Shown: positions 44,571 to 54,650 of the stretch, one piece after another
Layout of the letters: the number at the start of each line of letters is the position of its first letter
Position numbering within the stretch: the first letter of the stretch is position 1
Assembly: GCA_963682025.1 (NCBI GenBank)
Contig: OY821517.1
Span: 300,642,844 to 300,706,843 of the forward strand
DNA length: 64,000 nt
Reading direction: 5' to 3'
Source: Cordilura impudica
Taxonomy: Eukaryota; Arthropoda; Insecta; Diptera; Scathophagidae
Notes under the pieces: generated by a model
What the model saw: the letters and a program-made list of their open reading frames with translations, nothing else
Database searches by the model: none
What the model was told of the DNA's origin: nothing
Position numbers and translations under genes: made by a program

Positions 44571-46820
44571 TTATGCTTTTTAGCAAGTTCTATTTGACTC
44601 TTTCCATTCAGAAAATCCTTACTTTTTTAATTTTTTAAGTTTTCGGAGTATTTATCACGAGTAACTAGCTGTGAGGCAACTTAAATTAAATAAAAACAGA
44701 ATGCAAAATAAAACGTTAAACTTGAAAGTAGAGACAATGCAATTTGTTCTTGCTTAAAGTTGCTTTTGTTTTGTCCAACTGAAATAGCGTCATTTTGAGT
44801 TTTTTTGAAAAAAAAAAAAAAAAATAACGGTTCTTTGTTTACACTTTTAGTTTTGTCTCTTTATTTGTGATGCTATAAAGAGAAAGAAATGATAATGATG
44901 ATTTTGGAAAAACAATAATAACATGTTTAAAAATACAAGAAAGATCAAAGTTTGGTTGCTTTTGTTCTGACCAACACTGTATATTGTTATATTGTATTTT
45001 ATATGTTTAAATAAAGAAAAAATATCAATCAAAAAATACTTCGATTTAAATAACCATCTGTACTAAAATATGACAATATTATCCTACGTTTTTCAAGCAC
45101 AGACAGACAGACAGACAGATGAACGGACGAACATCACCATATCGACTCGATAACGATCAAGAATTCATATACTCTAAGGGGTCGCAAATTCATTTTACGA
45201 TGCGTTACAAAGAGAATGACAAACTGATATATACCGAACGCACATTACTGAAAGTATCCAAAGCACTGCTCGTGATATTATTTATCACGTCGCATAAGCA
45301 ACAACTTTTACTATCTTAATCACTGTTCAGACAATTGAATTATGTCATCTGTATCGAGAATTGACTTACAATGGCTGTATACATTCTTATGACACACACA
45401 AGCACACCGATCATTTTCCCGTAGTTTTGAACAGCTCTTGCAGTTCAATGGATTCACAGTGCTAGTTATGTATACCAGTTGCAACTATGATTTACAATTG
45501 GCTATATAATTGGTGAAAATCTAAATAATCCACATACAAATTTATTGATCAAACGTGACGACTGTGAACGAGAATAGTGGACCCACAAAAATTTGAACGA
45601 CCATTAGATGTCATTCTTTTCTATAATTAAACTACGCCGATAATTGATAAGAATCAGACAGATTAAGCAGTTAGAAAGGTTAACTAACGTCCCCAATAAA
45701 CAATCACACAAACACACACATACTTACCCACCCCAAGTGATTGAATAACAAATTTCTTCTTCACATGTCATTTAAATTGAATGTCAAGCCATAAAACACA
45801 TGCATTCAAATTCAAATAGATAATTACACAAATACATACACCACTCACACATGCTATAAAAATGTATTAAAAAAAAAAAACAATTTAAAAATATACAAAA
45901 ATTGCAACAAAATAAACAATTTTAAATAAATTTTAAAAGTAAAAATTAAAAAAAAAAACAATAATACAAATAAGAAATGTGGTAGGTAGGAGTGATGAGC
46001 GAGGTTGTTTGGGGGCTGGTTGGGGACTCAAACAAACATGCGAATAATATATAGAAAGAACTTCGTGCACTAGTCACAAACACAGTCAAACAAACACAAA
46101 CAAATCAAAGCGAAAGAATGCATTCTCTCTGCGTTCTCAAACCAAGTCAGACAGTAACAACATTTCATTGCTGTTTGAGTTTGAAATACAACCTTCAAAC
46201 TTGCGATTGCAACTTGTTTTGTGTGGCAGCAACAACAGCAGCCGTTGCATGAAATGCATAAGTTGAAATGTTGGTGAAGTATGAGGCATGTGGAAAGTCA
46301 TGGCCTTAAACATATTGTGCGTTTTATATACTACAGCAAATACATTTACATAAGAGGAAGTTACATACACCTTTAAGAGTGAAACGTACACACATTGGTT
46401 GCTGGCATTCCTTTCACTGTCTCGTACAAATATATACTAACAAAAACACACACACATACATATGTATACAATACAATATCTACAATATACACATGCCAAC
46501 TGCATAAGTGTGCATGCGAGAGAGAGAGCAGCATAATCTGACTGACTCAGGGATGATCAAGTACATTTTTGCACCCAGATTACAAAAGCCCACAAAAGTT
46601 TCTCGAAGATTTTTCTAAAGTTTTTTTTTAAAATAATTTTTGTAAATAAGTTTTAGCAGCCAGTGGAGAACTGTAGAAAGAATAGTTTGAGATTAGTTAA
46701 GTCGTACCCTAGGTACAAGTTGCGGAACCTGGAAAAAGATTTCATTATGATTTTTAAAGCCCTCTTGGTATCCATAAACTTATGAATCAAAATAAAACCT
46801 ATGACTTAGGGGATCCAATG
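44571..46820. other. Non-coding region, TE-poor, with one GACA/GGAC repeat scrap
   Basis: At 45099-45260 a (ACAG)n run, GACGGACGAACATC, GATCAAGAATTCATATACTC and GGGGTCGCAAA correspond to a widespread fly repeat. From 45660 to 46540 there are AC-rich stretches, CAGCAACAACAGCAGC (46228) and GAGAGAGAGAG (46518), which could be host regulatory or intronic DNA. No gene is supported. Confidence 0.45.
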
Positions 46821-46824
46821 CCCT

Positions 46825-47179
46825 TGTAGCGTAACACGACTTTCGTAGTGTGCTGTATAATACCCACACTGCATAGCGTACAATATTTGCAAATGCGGAA
46901 ATAACAAATATCAATATTGTTGACCACTGCATTTGCAAGACATTGTATGACTGCGTATATTCTTATTGTTTGTTGTTGTTACGCTGGCACACTTATGTTT
47001 ATGCTGACCCAAGTGCAGGTAACACATTGTTGTTGTTAATATAGGTTGTAAATACCTTTTATAATCAATTACTCATTAATAATTTATCAATCAATCAATT
47101 AATAGTTTAGCTCCTAGATAGAGCTGAAATAATAATAAATAAATACTATTTAAAACGCAAAAGTATCTTGTTTGCTATA
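46825..47179 (+). repeat. gypsy-type 5' LTR (355 bp), 16-bp deletion
   Basis: It starts TGTAGCGTAACACGACTTTC and ends GTATCTTGTTTGCTATA. Compared with the 3' LTR it lacks TGTATATAAAGAAGAA after GTTGTAAATA, which contains a TATA-box-like TATATAAAG. The poly-A signal-like AATAAATAAAT is kept. Ends are TG...TA with near-inverted TGTAGC/GCTATA. Confidence 0.92.
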
Positions 47180-47194
47180 TGGCGATCCTGCCAG
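47180..47194 (+). other. Primer-binding site, tRNA-Arg type
   Basis: TGGCGATCCTGCCAG begins directly after the 5' LTR. It is complementary to the 3' end of fly tRNA-Arg(ACG) plus CCA, from family knowledge. Primer use of tRNA-Arg is a trait of the mdg1/412 group. Confidence 0.8.
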
Positions 47195-48066
47195 TGCTCC
47201 TTAGATGAGCATTGCAGAAAATATATATAATTCAAGGATTATGCTCTTAAATTGAGCAATCCTGAATAGAATAATAATAAAAAAAAAAAAAAAAACACAT
47301 AATAATTTTGTCCTGGTGGATCAGCCACAACGATCCATCAGCTGCGTTGAAGGAAGATACTGTCTGGCCTAAAGACAGTGGAGCTTAAAATCAATGGCGG
47401 AAGGGCCAAAACCTATCTCCATAGAAGAGTATAGAAGAAGGACGGGCCAGCAGAAAAAGAAGGAAAAACACATCAAAAGACCTCTGGTATATATCAATAT
47501 ACACATCAATATGCCCCTAACAGGTTCATCCTAGTTTTACCAAAAACAAAAAAAAAAAAAAAAAAAACAAAAAAAAAAAAAGTGGAGCATCCCGTTATGC
47601 ACCCGTAGGTCAGAAAGCGTTAACCGCTCTTGACAAATAAACAAAAACAAATAAATAGAAAACACAATAATTTATAAGAGGGAAAAAATTGTAAGAGATA
47701 TAAAAAAAAAAAAATAAAAATCCACAAAGGAATGTAGTTCAATTAATCTGATTTGTTCTGTATAAAAAGCTATTATTTAATCTTGATACAATTATATAAA
47801 GAGAAAAATAACTTTTGTAATTATGCTGTTTAAGAGAGAAAAAAAAAACACAAATTAAATTAAAATTTTTTTTTTTAAATTAAATATATACATAAATAAA
47901 ACTGATGCATGTAAAATAGTATAAGCTATTGATAAAAATAATGAATTACTAGGGAAGATATATAATTAGCAAGATATAAGATTCGGTTAAATTATTGAGG
48001 CAGTCAGAAAAATATTTAATAGAAATAAATAATAGAAAAAAAATACAAAATAAATAGCAAAGGAAA
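47195..48066 (+). promoter_or_regulatory. Leader with stem-loops before the first ORF
   Basis: Three hairpins can be drawn. At 47231-47265, AGGATTATGCTC pairs with GAGCAATCCT. At 47317-47337, TGGATC pairs with GATCCA. At 47360-47378, CTGTCT pairs with AGACAG. Purine-rich and poly-A tracts follow (about 47420-47600). Packaging, dimerisation or internal initiation roles are possible but only inferred. Confidence 0.5.
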
Positions 48067-48285
48067 ATGGGAGGTCGTCAATCAAAAATAGAGAATCCCA
48101 ATGCAAATGTTATTAATGAAGTAGAAATAAAAGAAGACTCAATCGACCTAAAATTAATTGAGTGTTGTTTACTAATAATAACCGTACTGATTAGCTTAAA
48201 TTTTGCATTACATATTTATGCCTTAAACACCAAGAAATTAAAAAAGAAATATTTGAGCAGAGCCAATGACTTAAACAAAATTTAA
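48067..48285 (+). CDS. Small ORF upstream of gag, myristoylation signal plus membrane segment
   Basis: The 72-residue product starts MGGRQSKIEN, fitting an N-myristoylation signal (Gly2, Ser6, basic residues). Residues about 29-52 (LKLIECCLLIITVLISLNFA onward) form one hydrophobic membrane segment. A basic tail (KKLKKKYLSR) follows. It ends 11 nt before the gag ATG at 48297, so reinitiation after termination could link the two. Short ORFs before gag are known in 412/mdg1-type elements; homology to those is not shown here. The role is unknown; membrane targeting is a guess from sequence. Confidence 0.72.
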   Translation: MGGRQSKIENPNANVINEVEIKEDSIDLKLIECCLLIITVLISLNFALHIYALNTKKLKKKYLSRANDLNKI

Positions 48286-48296
48286 ATAATTTTCCC

Positions 48297-49427
48297 ATGG
48301 ATTGGCAAGAAATAATTCAGAAGGTGAGACTAATCAAAGAGGAGTTCGACAAATCTTATAAATGTTTAAATATAGATAGAAGCACAAAAGAGGAAACAAT
48401 AATAAAACATATTAGAATCTTATGCGAAAAGTTAGAACAAATCAGGGTCTTGTTAAATGCAAATTATAACAGACTAACGACACCACATAGGACAGCTGCT
48501 GAAAGTTTTTTCTTAGATGTCAAGACTAGAATCCTGATTATATCATCTAAGAAGGGTGTTAAGGTAAAATTACCAGATACACTACACGAAGAGGTAAAAT
48601 TCTTAGTAGAAACTGAAAATTCAGAGAATATTGGAACCTCTTTGGAAAGTAAAGAAGTAAAAATGACACAAACAGTCATTGACTTTCTGAACACAGCTTC
48701 AAAGCTGATCATAGAATTTGATGGAAAACCAGAAAATTTACGTTCCTTTATAGACTCGTTACAGTTAATAGAATCCATCAAAGGTGACCACGAATCTATC
48801 GCAGTCTCTTTAATAAAAACAAAGTTAAAGGGAAGTGCAAGAAATTTAATAGGTAATGAACAAACCATTACTGAGATAATACATAAACTAAAAAACTCAG
48901 TAAAGGGCGAGTCGGTTGAGGTATTGACAGCAAAAATAATGAATACCCGACAAAACAATAAAACTGCCAATAACTATTGCAGTGAAATAGAGAATTTAAC
49001 GAAGTCATTAGAAAATGCCTATTTATCAGATGGTTTGCCATGCGAATTGGCATGTAAATATTCAACACAGGTAGCAGTAAAGGCACTAACCAAAAATTGC
49101 ACCATCGATAAAGTTAAACTTATCATGGAAGCAGGCCAATTCAGTAACATGAATGAGGCCGTTGGCAAATTCATAAACAGTTGCACTGAAGCAACAGGGC
49201 AACAAAATGCCGTATTGTATTTCGGGCAGAAGTTTAACCGAAATAATAACTACAGACAATATCGTGGAAGGTACAATTACCCACGCAATAATAGTAATAA
49301 CAGTAACAACGGCAGACCCCAACAAAAACCTATTCACAACAGGGTTCAACAAAATCAGAACCACACACGTAACAGAAATTACGTCAGAGCAGCAGAGTCA
49401 CATGAAAATGATTCGGAAAACTGCTAA
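48297..49427 (+). CDS. gag: Gag, gypsy-type (412/mdg1-like)
   Basis: A 376-residue protein from the ATG in CCCATGG (48297). The N-terminal ~110 residues are helical and charged. A capsid-like middle runs from about residue 120 to 320, with IIEFDGKPENLRSFIDSLQL, IKTKLKGSARNLI and the later ALTKNCTIDKVKLIMEAGQF. The C-terminus (residues ~310-365) is rich in Asn, Arg and Gln (NRNNNYRQYRGRYNYPRNN) and replaces the zinc knuckle as nucleic-acid-binding tail. It should form the particle that packages the RNA. It is intact, with no internal stop. pol lies in the -1 frame with a 16-nt overlap window. Confidence 0.9.
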   Translation: MDWQEIIQKVRLIKEEFDKSYKCLNIDRSTKEETIIKHIRILCEKLEQIRVLLNANYNRLTTPHRTAAESFFLDVKTRILIISSKKGVKVKLPDTLHEEVKFLVETENSENIGTSLESKEVKMTQTVIDFLNTASKLIIEFDGKPENLRSFIDSLQLIESIKGDHESIAVSLIKTKLKGSARNLIGNEQTITEIIHKLKNSVKGESVEVLTAKIMNTRQNNKTANNYCSEIENLTKSLENAYLSDGLPCELACKYSTQVAVKALTKNCTIDKVKLIMEAGQFSNMNEAVGKFINSCTEATGQQNAVLYFGQKFNRNNNYRQYRGRYNYPRNNSNNSNNGRPQQKPIHNRVQQNQNHTRNRNYVRAAESHENDSENC

Positions 49428-52400
49428 AATCCTCTGAGATATATCATAATAACAATACCAACTACATATACAACCTTAACCTCAGCTTAAGTTTTTATGT
49501 TAATATAAAAATTAACGACACGAACAACACGGTAACACTGTTGGTAGATACAGGAGCAGACATTTCGGTTATAAAAACTAAACATTTTTATCAAACACAA
49601 ATTAACAGAAACAGAACAACCACATTGAGTGGAATAGGACAGGGTAAAATTCGTTCAATAGGTAATGTATTTATTGACCTAAAATTTAGAGGTTTTTTGA
49701 TACCACATGATTTCCAAGTAGTACAAAATAATTTTCCAATACCTTGCGACGGTATCCTTGGAATGGATTTTTTTAAGAAGTATAAATGTATACTAGATTT
49801 CAATGGGAACCATGATTACCTCGTACTACGACCACCCAATCTGTCGCATGTAATAGAAATTCCACTTACGAACGGCTTCAATGGAATAACACTCCCACCA
49901 AGGTCAGAAGTGATTCGTCAAATCAGGTTTCCGAAGCTTGAAGACGATGTACTAATACCAAATCAAGAAATCGTACCAGGTGTCTTTGTACCAAATACAC
50001 TGGTAAAATCAAATAACGCATTGGTTCGTTTTTTAAATACCACACATAAAATAGTAACAATTAGGCAAAATAACATAAAAACCGAGAAAATGTCTGACTA
50101 TGAAATAGTAAAACAAAAACCACATAAAAATAGCCAAAGAAAATCTGAAGTTTTGGACCTTTTGAAGGGAAACTTTCCTGAACAGTTCAGAACAATTTTA
50201 ACTAAGCTTTGCTTAGAATACAATGATATTTTTGGCTTAGGAACTGAAACAATTACTACCAACAATTTCTATGAACAAAAACTGAGAGTAAAAGATAATC
50301 AACCAACGTATATTAAAAATTATCGCATACCAGAATCTCATAAGGAGGAAATAAACAAACAGGTTGAAAAACTAATAGATGACAAGATAATCGAACCATC
50401 ATTTTCGGAATACAATAGCCCAATTCTGTTGGTACCAAAGAAATCACTTCCCGGAACAGATGAAAAAAGATGGCGCTTGGTGATAGATTACAGGCAGATA
50501 AATAAAAAACTAATATCAGATAAATTCCCGTTGCCTAGAATAGACGATATTCTAGACCAACTAGGTAGAGCAAAATATTTTTCTTGTTTGGACTTGATGT
50601 CCGGGTTTCATCAAATTGGTTTGGAAAAGAACTCTAGAGACTTGACGTCATTTTCAACAAACAATGGTTCATACAGATTTACTAGACTACCATATGGCTT
50701 AAAAATAGCACCGAATTCATTCCAAAGAATGATGACATTAGCCTTCAGTGGTCTGAAGCCGAATCAAGCATTCCTATATATGGATGACTTGGTTGTATTG
50801 GGATGTTCTGAAAAACATATGCTTTCAAATTTGAAGGATGTATTTGATCTTTGCCGTAAACACAATCTTAAACTACACCCCCAAAACTGTTCATTCTTTG
50901 TGAGAGAGGTAACCTACCTTGGCCACAAATGTACTGATAGAGGAATATTACCGGATGATAGTAAATATTCGGTGATAGAAAATTACCCGACGCCTACGGA
51001 CGCCGATAGCGCACGAAGGTTTGTCGCGTTTTGCAACTATTACCGACGATTTATTAGAAACTTCTCTGAATATTCCAGACACCTTACAAGGCTATCCAAA
51101 AAGGGAGTACCATTTCAGTGGACAAAAGATTGTGAGTGCGCGTTTAAATACTTAAAGAAGGCATTAATGAGCCCAACATTGCTTCAGTACCCAGATTTTA
51201 CGAAGGAATTTTGCATAACAACAGATGCGAGTAAGCATGCTTGCGGTGCAGTTTTAACACAGGAACATGAAGGTAGACACCTACCTGTGGCCTATGCATC
51301 TAAAACTTTCACTAAAGGCGAAAGCAACAAATCGACCATTGAACAGGAATTAACTGCCATACACTGGGCTGTCACATATTTCAGACCATATATATATGGA
51401 AAACATTTTTCGGTCCGAACAGACCATAGACCACTTTCATACCTGTTCTCCATGAAAAATCCAAGTTCTAAGCTGACGAGAATGAGACTCGATCTGGAGG
51501 AATATGATTTCACAGTAGAATATCTCAGGGGAAAAGATAATTATGTTGCCGACGCACTGTCGCGCATTACAATAAATGACTTAAAGGATATTAACGACAA
51601 GATTTCATCCGTTTTAAGGGTCACGACAAGATCGATGACTAAAGAAGAGAAAATTAGTAAACCAGTAGTAAATCAGCAAAATATCAATAATAATAATAAG
51701 CCCAAGGTATATATACCATTGAATAATATAGACGTCAAAAGATATTATAAATTAAAGATTTTACCCAACAGATGTTACATCAAAAAGGGAAAATCCATAT
51801 ATGCTAGCATAAGAATAGATGATTTGTTTACTAAAGGGAATATTGACTTAGGACAATTTTTCCCTAGGCTAGAACGAATAGCCTGTAAACTAAATATTAA
51901 TAAGATTCAAATTTCACCACATGAGAAGATTTTCGAATTTGTCTCGATAAGTGAATTTGAGAATATGGGCAATAAAACACTGAATGAAATCAGAATAGCG
52001 CTATTAAACGAAGTAACTAAAATTGATAACACGAATGCAAAGGCAATACGTGAGATAATGCTGAAATACCATGATGATCCTATAGAAGGAGGACATTGTG
52101 GGATATATAGAACCACTGAGAAGATCAGGAGATACTATTACTGGAAAAATATGACAAAAGACATTGCCAAATATGTGAAAACATGCCATAAATGTCAATT
52201 GGCTAAAACGGAGAAACATATAAAAAGTCCAATGACAATAACGGAGACACCAAATAGGGCTTTTGATACGGTGTACGTAGATACAATTGGACCATTTCCA
52301 AAGTCATATTATGGAAATGAATATGCAGTCACAATGATATGTGACTTAACTAAATACTTGGTAACAATACCAATAAAAGATAAATCAGCTAAGACGATCG

Positions 52401-53089
52401 CAAAAGCGATATTTGAAAATTTTGTGCTTATATACGGTCCAATGAAGACGTTCATTTCGGATATGGGCACAGAATACAAGAACTCTATACTGACAGAGCT
52501 TTGCAACCTATTGAAGGTAGATAAACGCACATCGACAGCATATCATCACCAGACACTAGGTACGATAGAAAGAAGTCACCGGACTTTTAACGAATACGTA
52601 CGAAACTACATATCAGTAGATAAAGACGACTGGGATGAATGGCTCAAATATTTCACGTACTGTTTTAACACTACACCATCTACAGTACATGATTATTGCC
52701 CTTATGAACTTATTTTTGGAAAAATTCCAAACAATTTTAGACAATTTAGTGAAGTAGATAGAGTTGCACCACTTTATAATATAGATAATTATGCTAAGGA
52801 AATTAAATTTAGATTAGAAGTAGCAATAGATAGAGTTAAAAAACTATTAGATATAAATAAAATAAAACAAAAAATTAATTATGATAAAACAAAATTAGAT
52901 TACAATTTTAAAATAGGAGATTTAGTCTTAGTAAGAAATGATGCAGGACATAAGTTAGAGATGGCATATAAAGGGCCATATAAAATTAAGAAAATAGATT
53001 TCAGAAATAATGTAACCATAGTTGATAAGAAAACAAATAAAGAACAAATAGTTCATAAGAATAGACTTAAGTTATACAATATTAAATAA
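49412..53089 (+). CDS. pol: Pol: protease, reverse transcriptase, RNase H, integrase
   Basis: The open frame runs from 49412, just after a stop, to 53089. It has no early ATG, so expression by -1 frameshifting from gag is likely. Numbering from TTG at 49541: protease DTGAD at residues 3-7; RT about 290-470 with catalytic YMDD at 413-416; RNase H with D562, E602, D628 and D671. The integrase zinc motif is H844, H852, C882, C885. The core triad is D914, D974, E1010 (35 residues between the last two). GPY lies at 1145-1147. All catalytic residues are present and there are no internal stops. No chromodomain is seen. The stop is followed by 178 bp, then the purine tract; there is no env. Confidence 0.94.
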   Translation, partial: FGKLLKSSEIYHNNNTNYIYNLNLSLSFYVNIKINDTNNTVTLLVDTGADISVIKTKHFYQTQINRNRTTTLSGIGQGKIRSIGNVFIDLKFRGFLIPHDFQVVQNNFPIPCDGILGMDFFKKYKCILDFNGNHDYLVLRPPNLSHVIEIPLTNGFNGITLPPRSEVIRQIRFPKLEDDVLIPNQEIVPGVFVPNTLVKSNNALVRFLNTTHKIVTIRQNNIKTEKMSDYEIVKQKPHKNSQRKSEVLDLLKGNFPEQFRTILTKLCLEYNDIFGLGTETITTNNFYEQKLRVKDNQPTYIKNYRIPESHKEEINKQVEKLIDDKIIEPSFSEYNSPILLVPKKSLPGTDEKRWRLVIDYRQINKKLISDKFPLPRIDDILDQLGRAKYFSCLDLMSGFHQIGLEKNSRDLTSFSTNNGSYRFTRLPYGLKIAPNSFQRMMTLAFSGLKPNQAFLYMDDLVVLGCSEKHMLSNLKDVFDLCRKHNLKLHPQNCSFFVREVTYLGHKCTDRGILPDDSKYSVIENYPTPTDADSARRFVAFCNYYRRFIRNFSEYSRHLTRLSKKGVPFQWTKDCECAFKYLKKALMSPTLLQYPDFTKEFCITTDASKHACGAVLTQEHEGRHLPVAYASKTFTKGESNKSTIEQELTAIHWAVTYFRPYIYGKHFSVRTDHRPLSYLFSMKNPSSKLTRMRLDLEEYDFTVEYLRGKDNYVADALSRITINDLKDINDKISSVLRVTTRSMTKEEKISKPVVNQQNINNNNKPKVYIPLNNIDVKRYYKLKILPNRCYIKKGKSIYASIRIDDLFTKGNIDLGQFFPRLERIACKLNINKIQISPHEKIFEFVSISEFENMGNKTLNEIRIALLNEVTKIDNTNAKAIREIMLKYHDDPIEGGHCGIYRTTEKIRRYYYWKNMTKDIAKYVKTCHKCQLAKTEKHIKSPMTITETPNRAFDTVYVDTIGPFPKSYYGNEYAVTMICDLTKYLVTIPIKDKSAKTIAKAIFENFVLIYGPMKTFISDMGTEYKNSILTELCNLLKVDKRTSTAYHHQTLGTIERSHRTFNEYVRNYISVDKDDWDEWLKYFTYCFNTTPSTVHDYCPYELIFGKIPNNFRQFSEVDRVAPLYNIDNYAKEIKFRLEVAIDRVKKLLDINKIKQKINYDKTKLDYNFKIGDLVLVRNDAGHKLEMAYKGPYKIKKIDFRNNVTIVDKKTNKEQIVHKNRLKLYNIK

Positions 53090-53267
53090 ACAATATGCAT
53101 TCTTTTCTTAAATCTATATTTGTAAATAAAATAAAATAAATTTATTGTAAAATGTGAAACTTGCACTTGATACAACCACAAAAAAAAAAAAAAAAAAAAA
53201 AAAAAACCCAACAGTACAAATAATAAAAGAATGTCCATAGAACAAAATGTTATATGAACATTCTTAT

Positions 53268-53279
53268 AAAAAAGGAAGG
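53268..53279 (+). other. Polypurine tract
   Basis: AAAAAAGGAAGG immediately precedes the 3' LTR and would prime plus-strand DNA synthesis. Confidence 0.88.
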
Positions 53280-53650
53280 TGTAGCGTAACACGACTTTCG
53301 TAGTGTGCTGTATAATACCCACACTGCATAGCGTACAATATTTGCAAATGCGGAAATAACAAATATCAATATTGTTGACCACTGCATTTGCAAAACATTG
53401 TATGACTGCGTATATTCTTATTGTTTGTTGTTGTTACGCTGGCACACTTATGTTTATGCTGACCCAAGTGCAGGTAACACATTGTTGTTGTTAATATAGG
53501 TTGTAAATATGTATATAAAGAAGAACCTTTTATAATCAATTACTCATTAATAATTTATCAATCAATCAATTAATAGTTTAGCTCCTAGATAGAGCTGAAA
53601 TAATAATAAATAAATACTATTTAAAACGCAAAAGTATCTTGTTTGCTATA
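53280..53650 (+). repeat. gypsy-type 3' LTR (371 bp), full length
   Basis: Same ends as the 5' LTR (TGTAGCGTAACACGACTTTC ... TTTGCTATA). It keeps TGTATATAAAGAAGAA, absent from the 5' LTR. It is followed by CCCT, the target duplication. One further difference is GCAAAACATTG versus GCAAGACATTG. Confidence 0.93.
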
Positions 53651-53654
53651 CCCT

Positions 53655-53962
53655 TTTGGAATTAAATTATATTATGCGAAGAGACTAACGGATATTTTCT
53701 TACATTAAACAAGAAAGATAGTTATTTTCGGCCTAGGTCAAATATACGATAATCTTCATCGTGAGTTTCAGCAAAGTGTTAAGGTTCAAAAATAGGCAGA
53801 TCCCAACAATACTTAGGATAATAATGGGTATAGAACACAAGAACTTATAAAATTTGAGTGATATTAGCATATATTTATTGCCTGGAGATATCGGAGAGGA
53901 CTGAGTCAAAAATAACTTAAGCAAATCAAAGCGACTTTGTGTTATACTCTACTTCTACTTAA
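53655..53962. repeat. Degenerate copy of the ACAAGTAAGA / GTCGG repeat
   Basis: TTAAACAAGAAAGATAGTTA (53705) and the following text resemble the outer end of the 36725-38422 element, but the palindrome and minisatellite are lost. Confidence 0.45.
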
Positions 53963-54142
53963 GCGCCCCGGTAGGTGAATAGGTAGCGAGCTCGCCTATC
54001 ATGCGGGGGTCGTGAATTTGATTTCCACCGGAGGCTTTGGTCTTCCGCTGCAAAAACTAGCCAAATCTGGCTTATCCCTGGACCCAAAATTAGAATCTGC
54101 AGACAAGCCACTTGGCTTCGCGGAACTAGGCTTAAAAAAAAA
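53963..54142 (+). mobile_element. tRNA-derived SINE, copy 4
   Basis: It reads GCGCCCCGGTAGGTGAATAG, then a B-box region with changes (TGAATTTGATTTCC). The body CCAAATCTGGCTTATCCCTG and TTGGCTTCGCGGAACTAGGC ends in a poly-A. ACTTAA before and ACTTTAA after may be the target duplication. Confidence 0.82.
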
Positions 54143-54650
54143 CTTTAATCTAAGAATATTTAATGGAATATCTGGAGAGTTTTATACATGGAAATTATGA
54201 ATTATAATGATCTTAAATTGTTAATTTTGTAAATAATAATTTGTAATTTCTTTCTTAGAGTGAAAAGTCAATTAAAAAAATTTGTGGCTTCATTCAATAT
54301 AGTTTTGTTGTTGTTCCAATTAATAAACATTTTAATAAGTTTTAAAGCACCTTTTCCGCTCCAATTGAGGTATGTACTCGTACCTCCGAAACATGACTTC
54401 AAAACTCTATCACTTAATCAGACTTGGTAAACGTTAAACATTCGGAAGGAAATGAAAGGAAGATGGCTATGCGCCATCAGTTCAATATTTTGTGAGAGCT
54501 TGCATTGTTCATGTTCGGTAGTTGCTTTGTCTTATTTCTCCTTTGTCTTATACTCCTTAGTTGAGTATCATTCAGAATTGACCATCCCATGATTTGCTTC
54601 ATTCAAAGAGCTTCGTGCTCGGGCACCTAGGCGACTGTTTTATACTTAGT
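54143..54650. other. Unassigned spacer
   Basis: No gene or element ends could be supported. Confidence 0.4.

Larger units (their letters stand above)
46825..53650 (+). mobile_element. Ty3/gypsy LTR retrotransposon, 412/mdg1-like, apparently intact ORFs
   Basis: The order is 5' LTR (46825-47179), PBS, ~890-bp leader, small ORF, gag, pol, purine tract, 3' LTR (53280-53650), flanked by CCCT (46821-46824, 53651-53654). The LTRs differ by a 16-bp deletion and very few substitutions, so insertion is recent. There is no env between pol and the 3' LTR. The PBS, the small upstream ORF and the gag without a zinc knuckle point to the mdg1/412 group. Confidence 0.92.

Noticed and set aside
48464..49364. 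Minus-strand ORFs opposite gag (168 and 92 codons)
   Set aside because: They are shadows of the gag frame; no independent start context or family resemblance was seen.
53090..53279. env gene in the gypsy element
   Set aside because: Only 178 bp lie between the pol stop and the purine tract, so there is no room for env; the element is not an errantivirus with an envelope gene.
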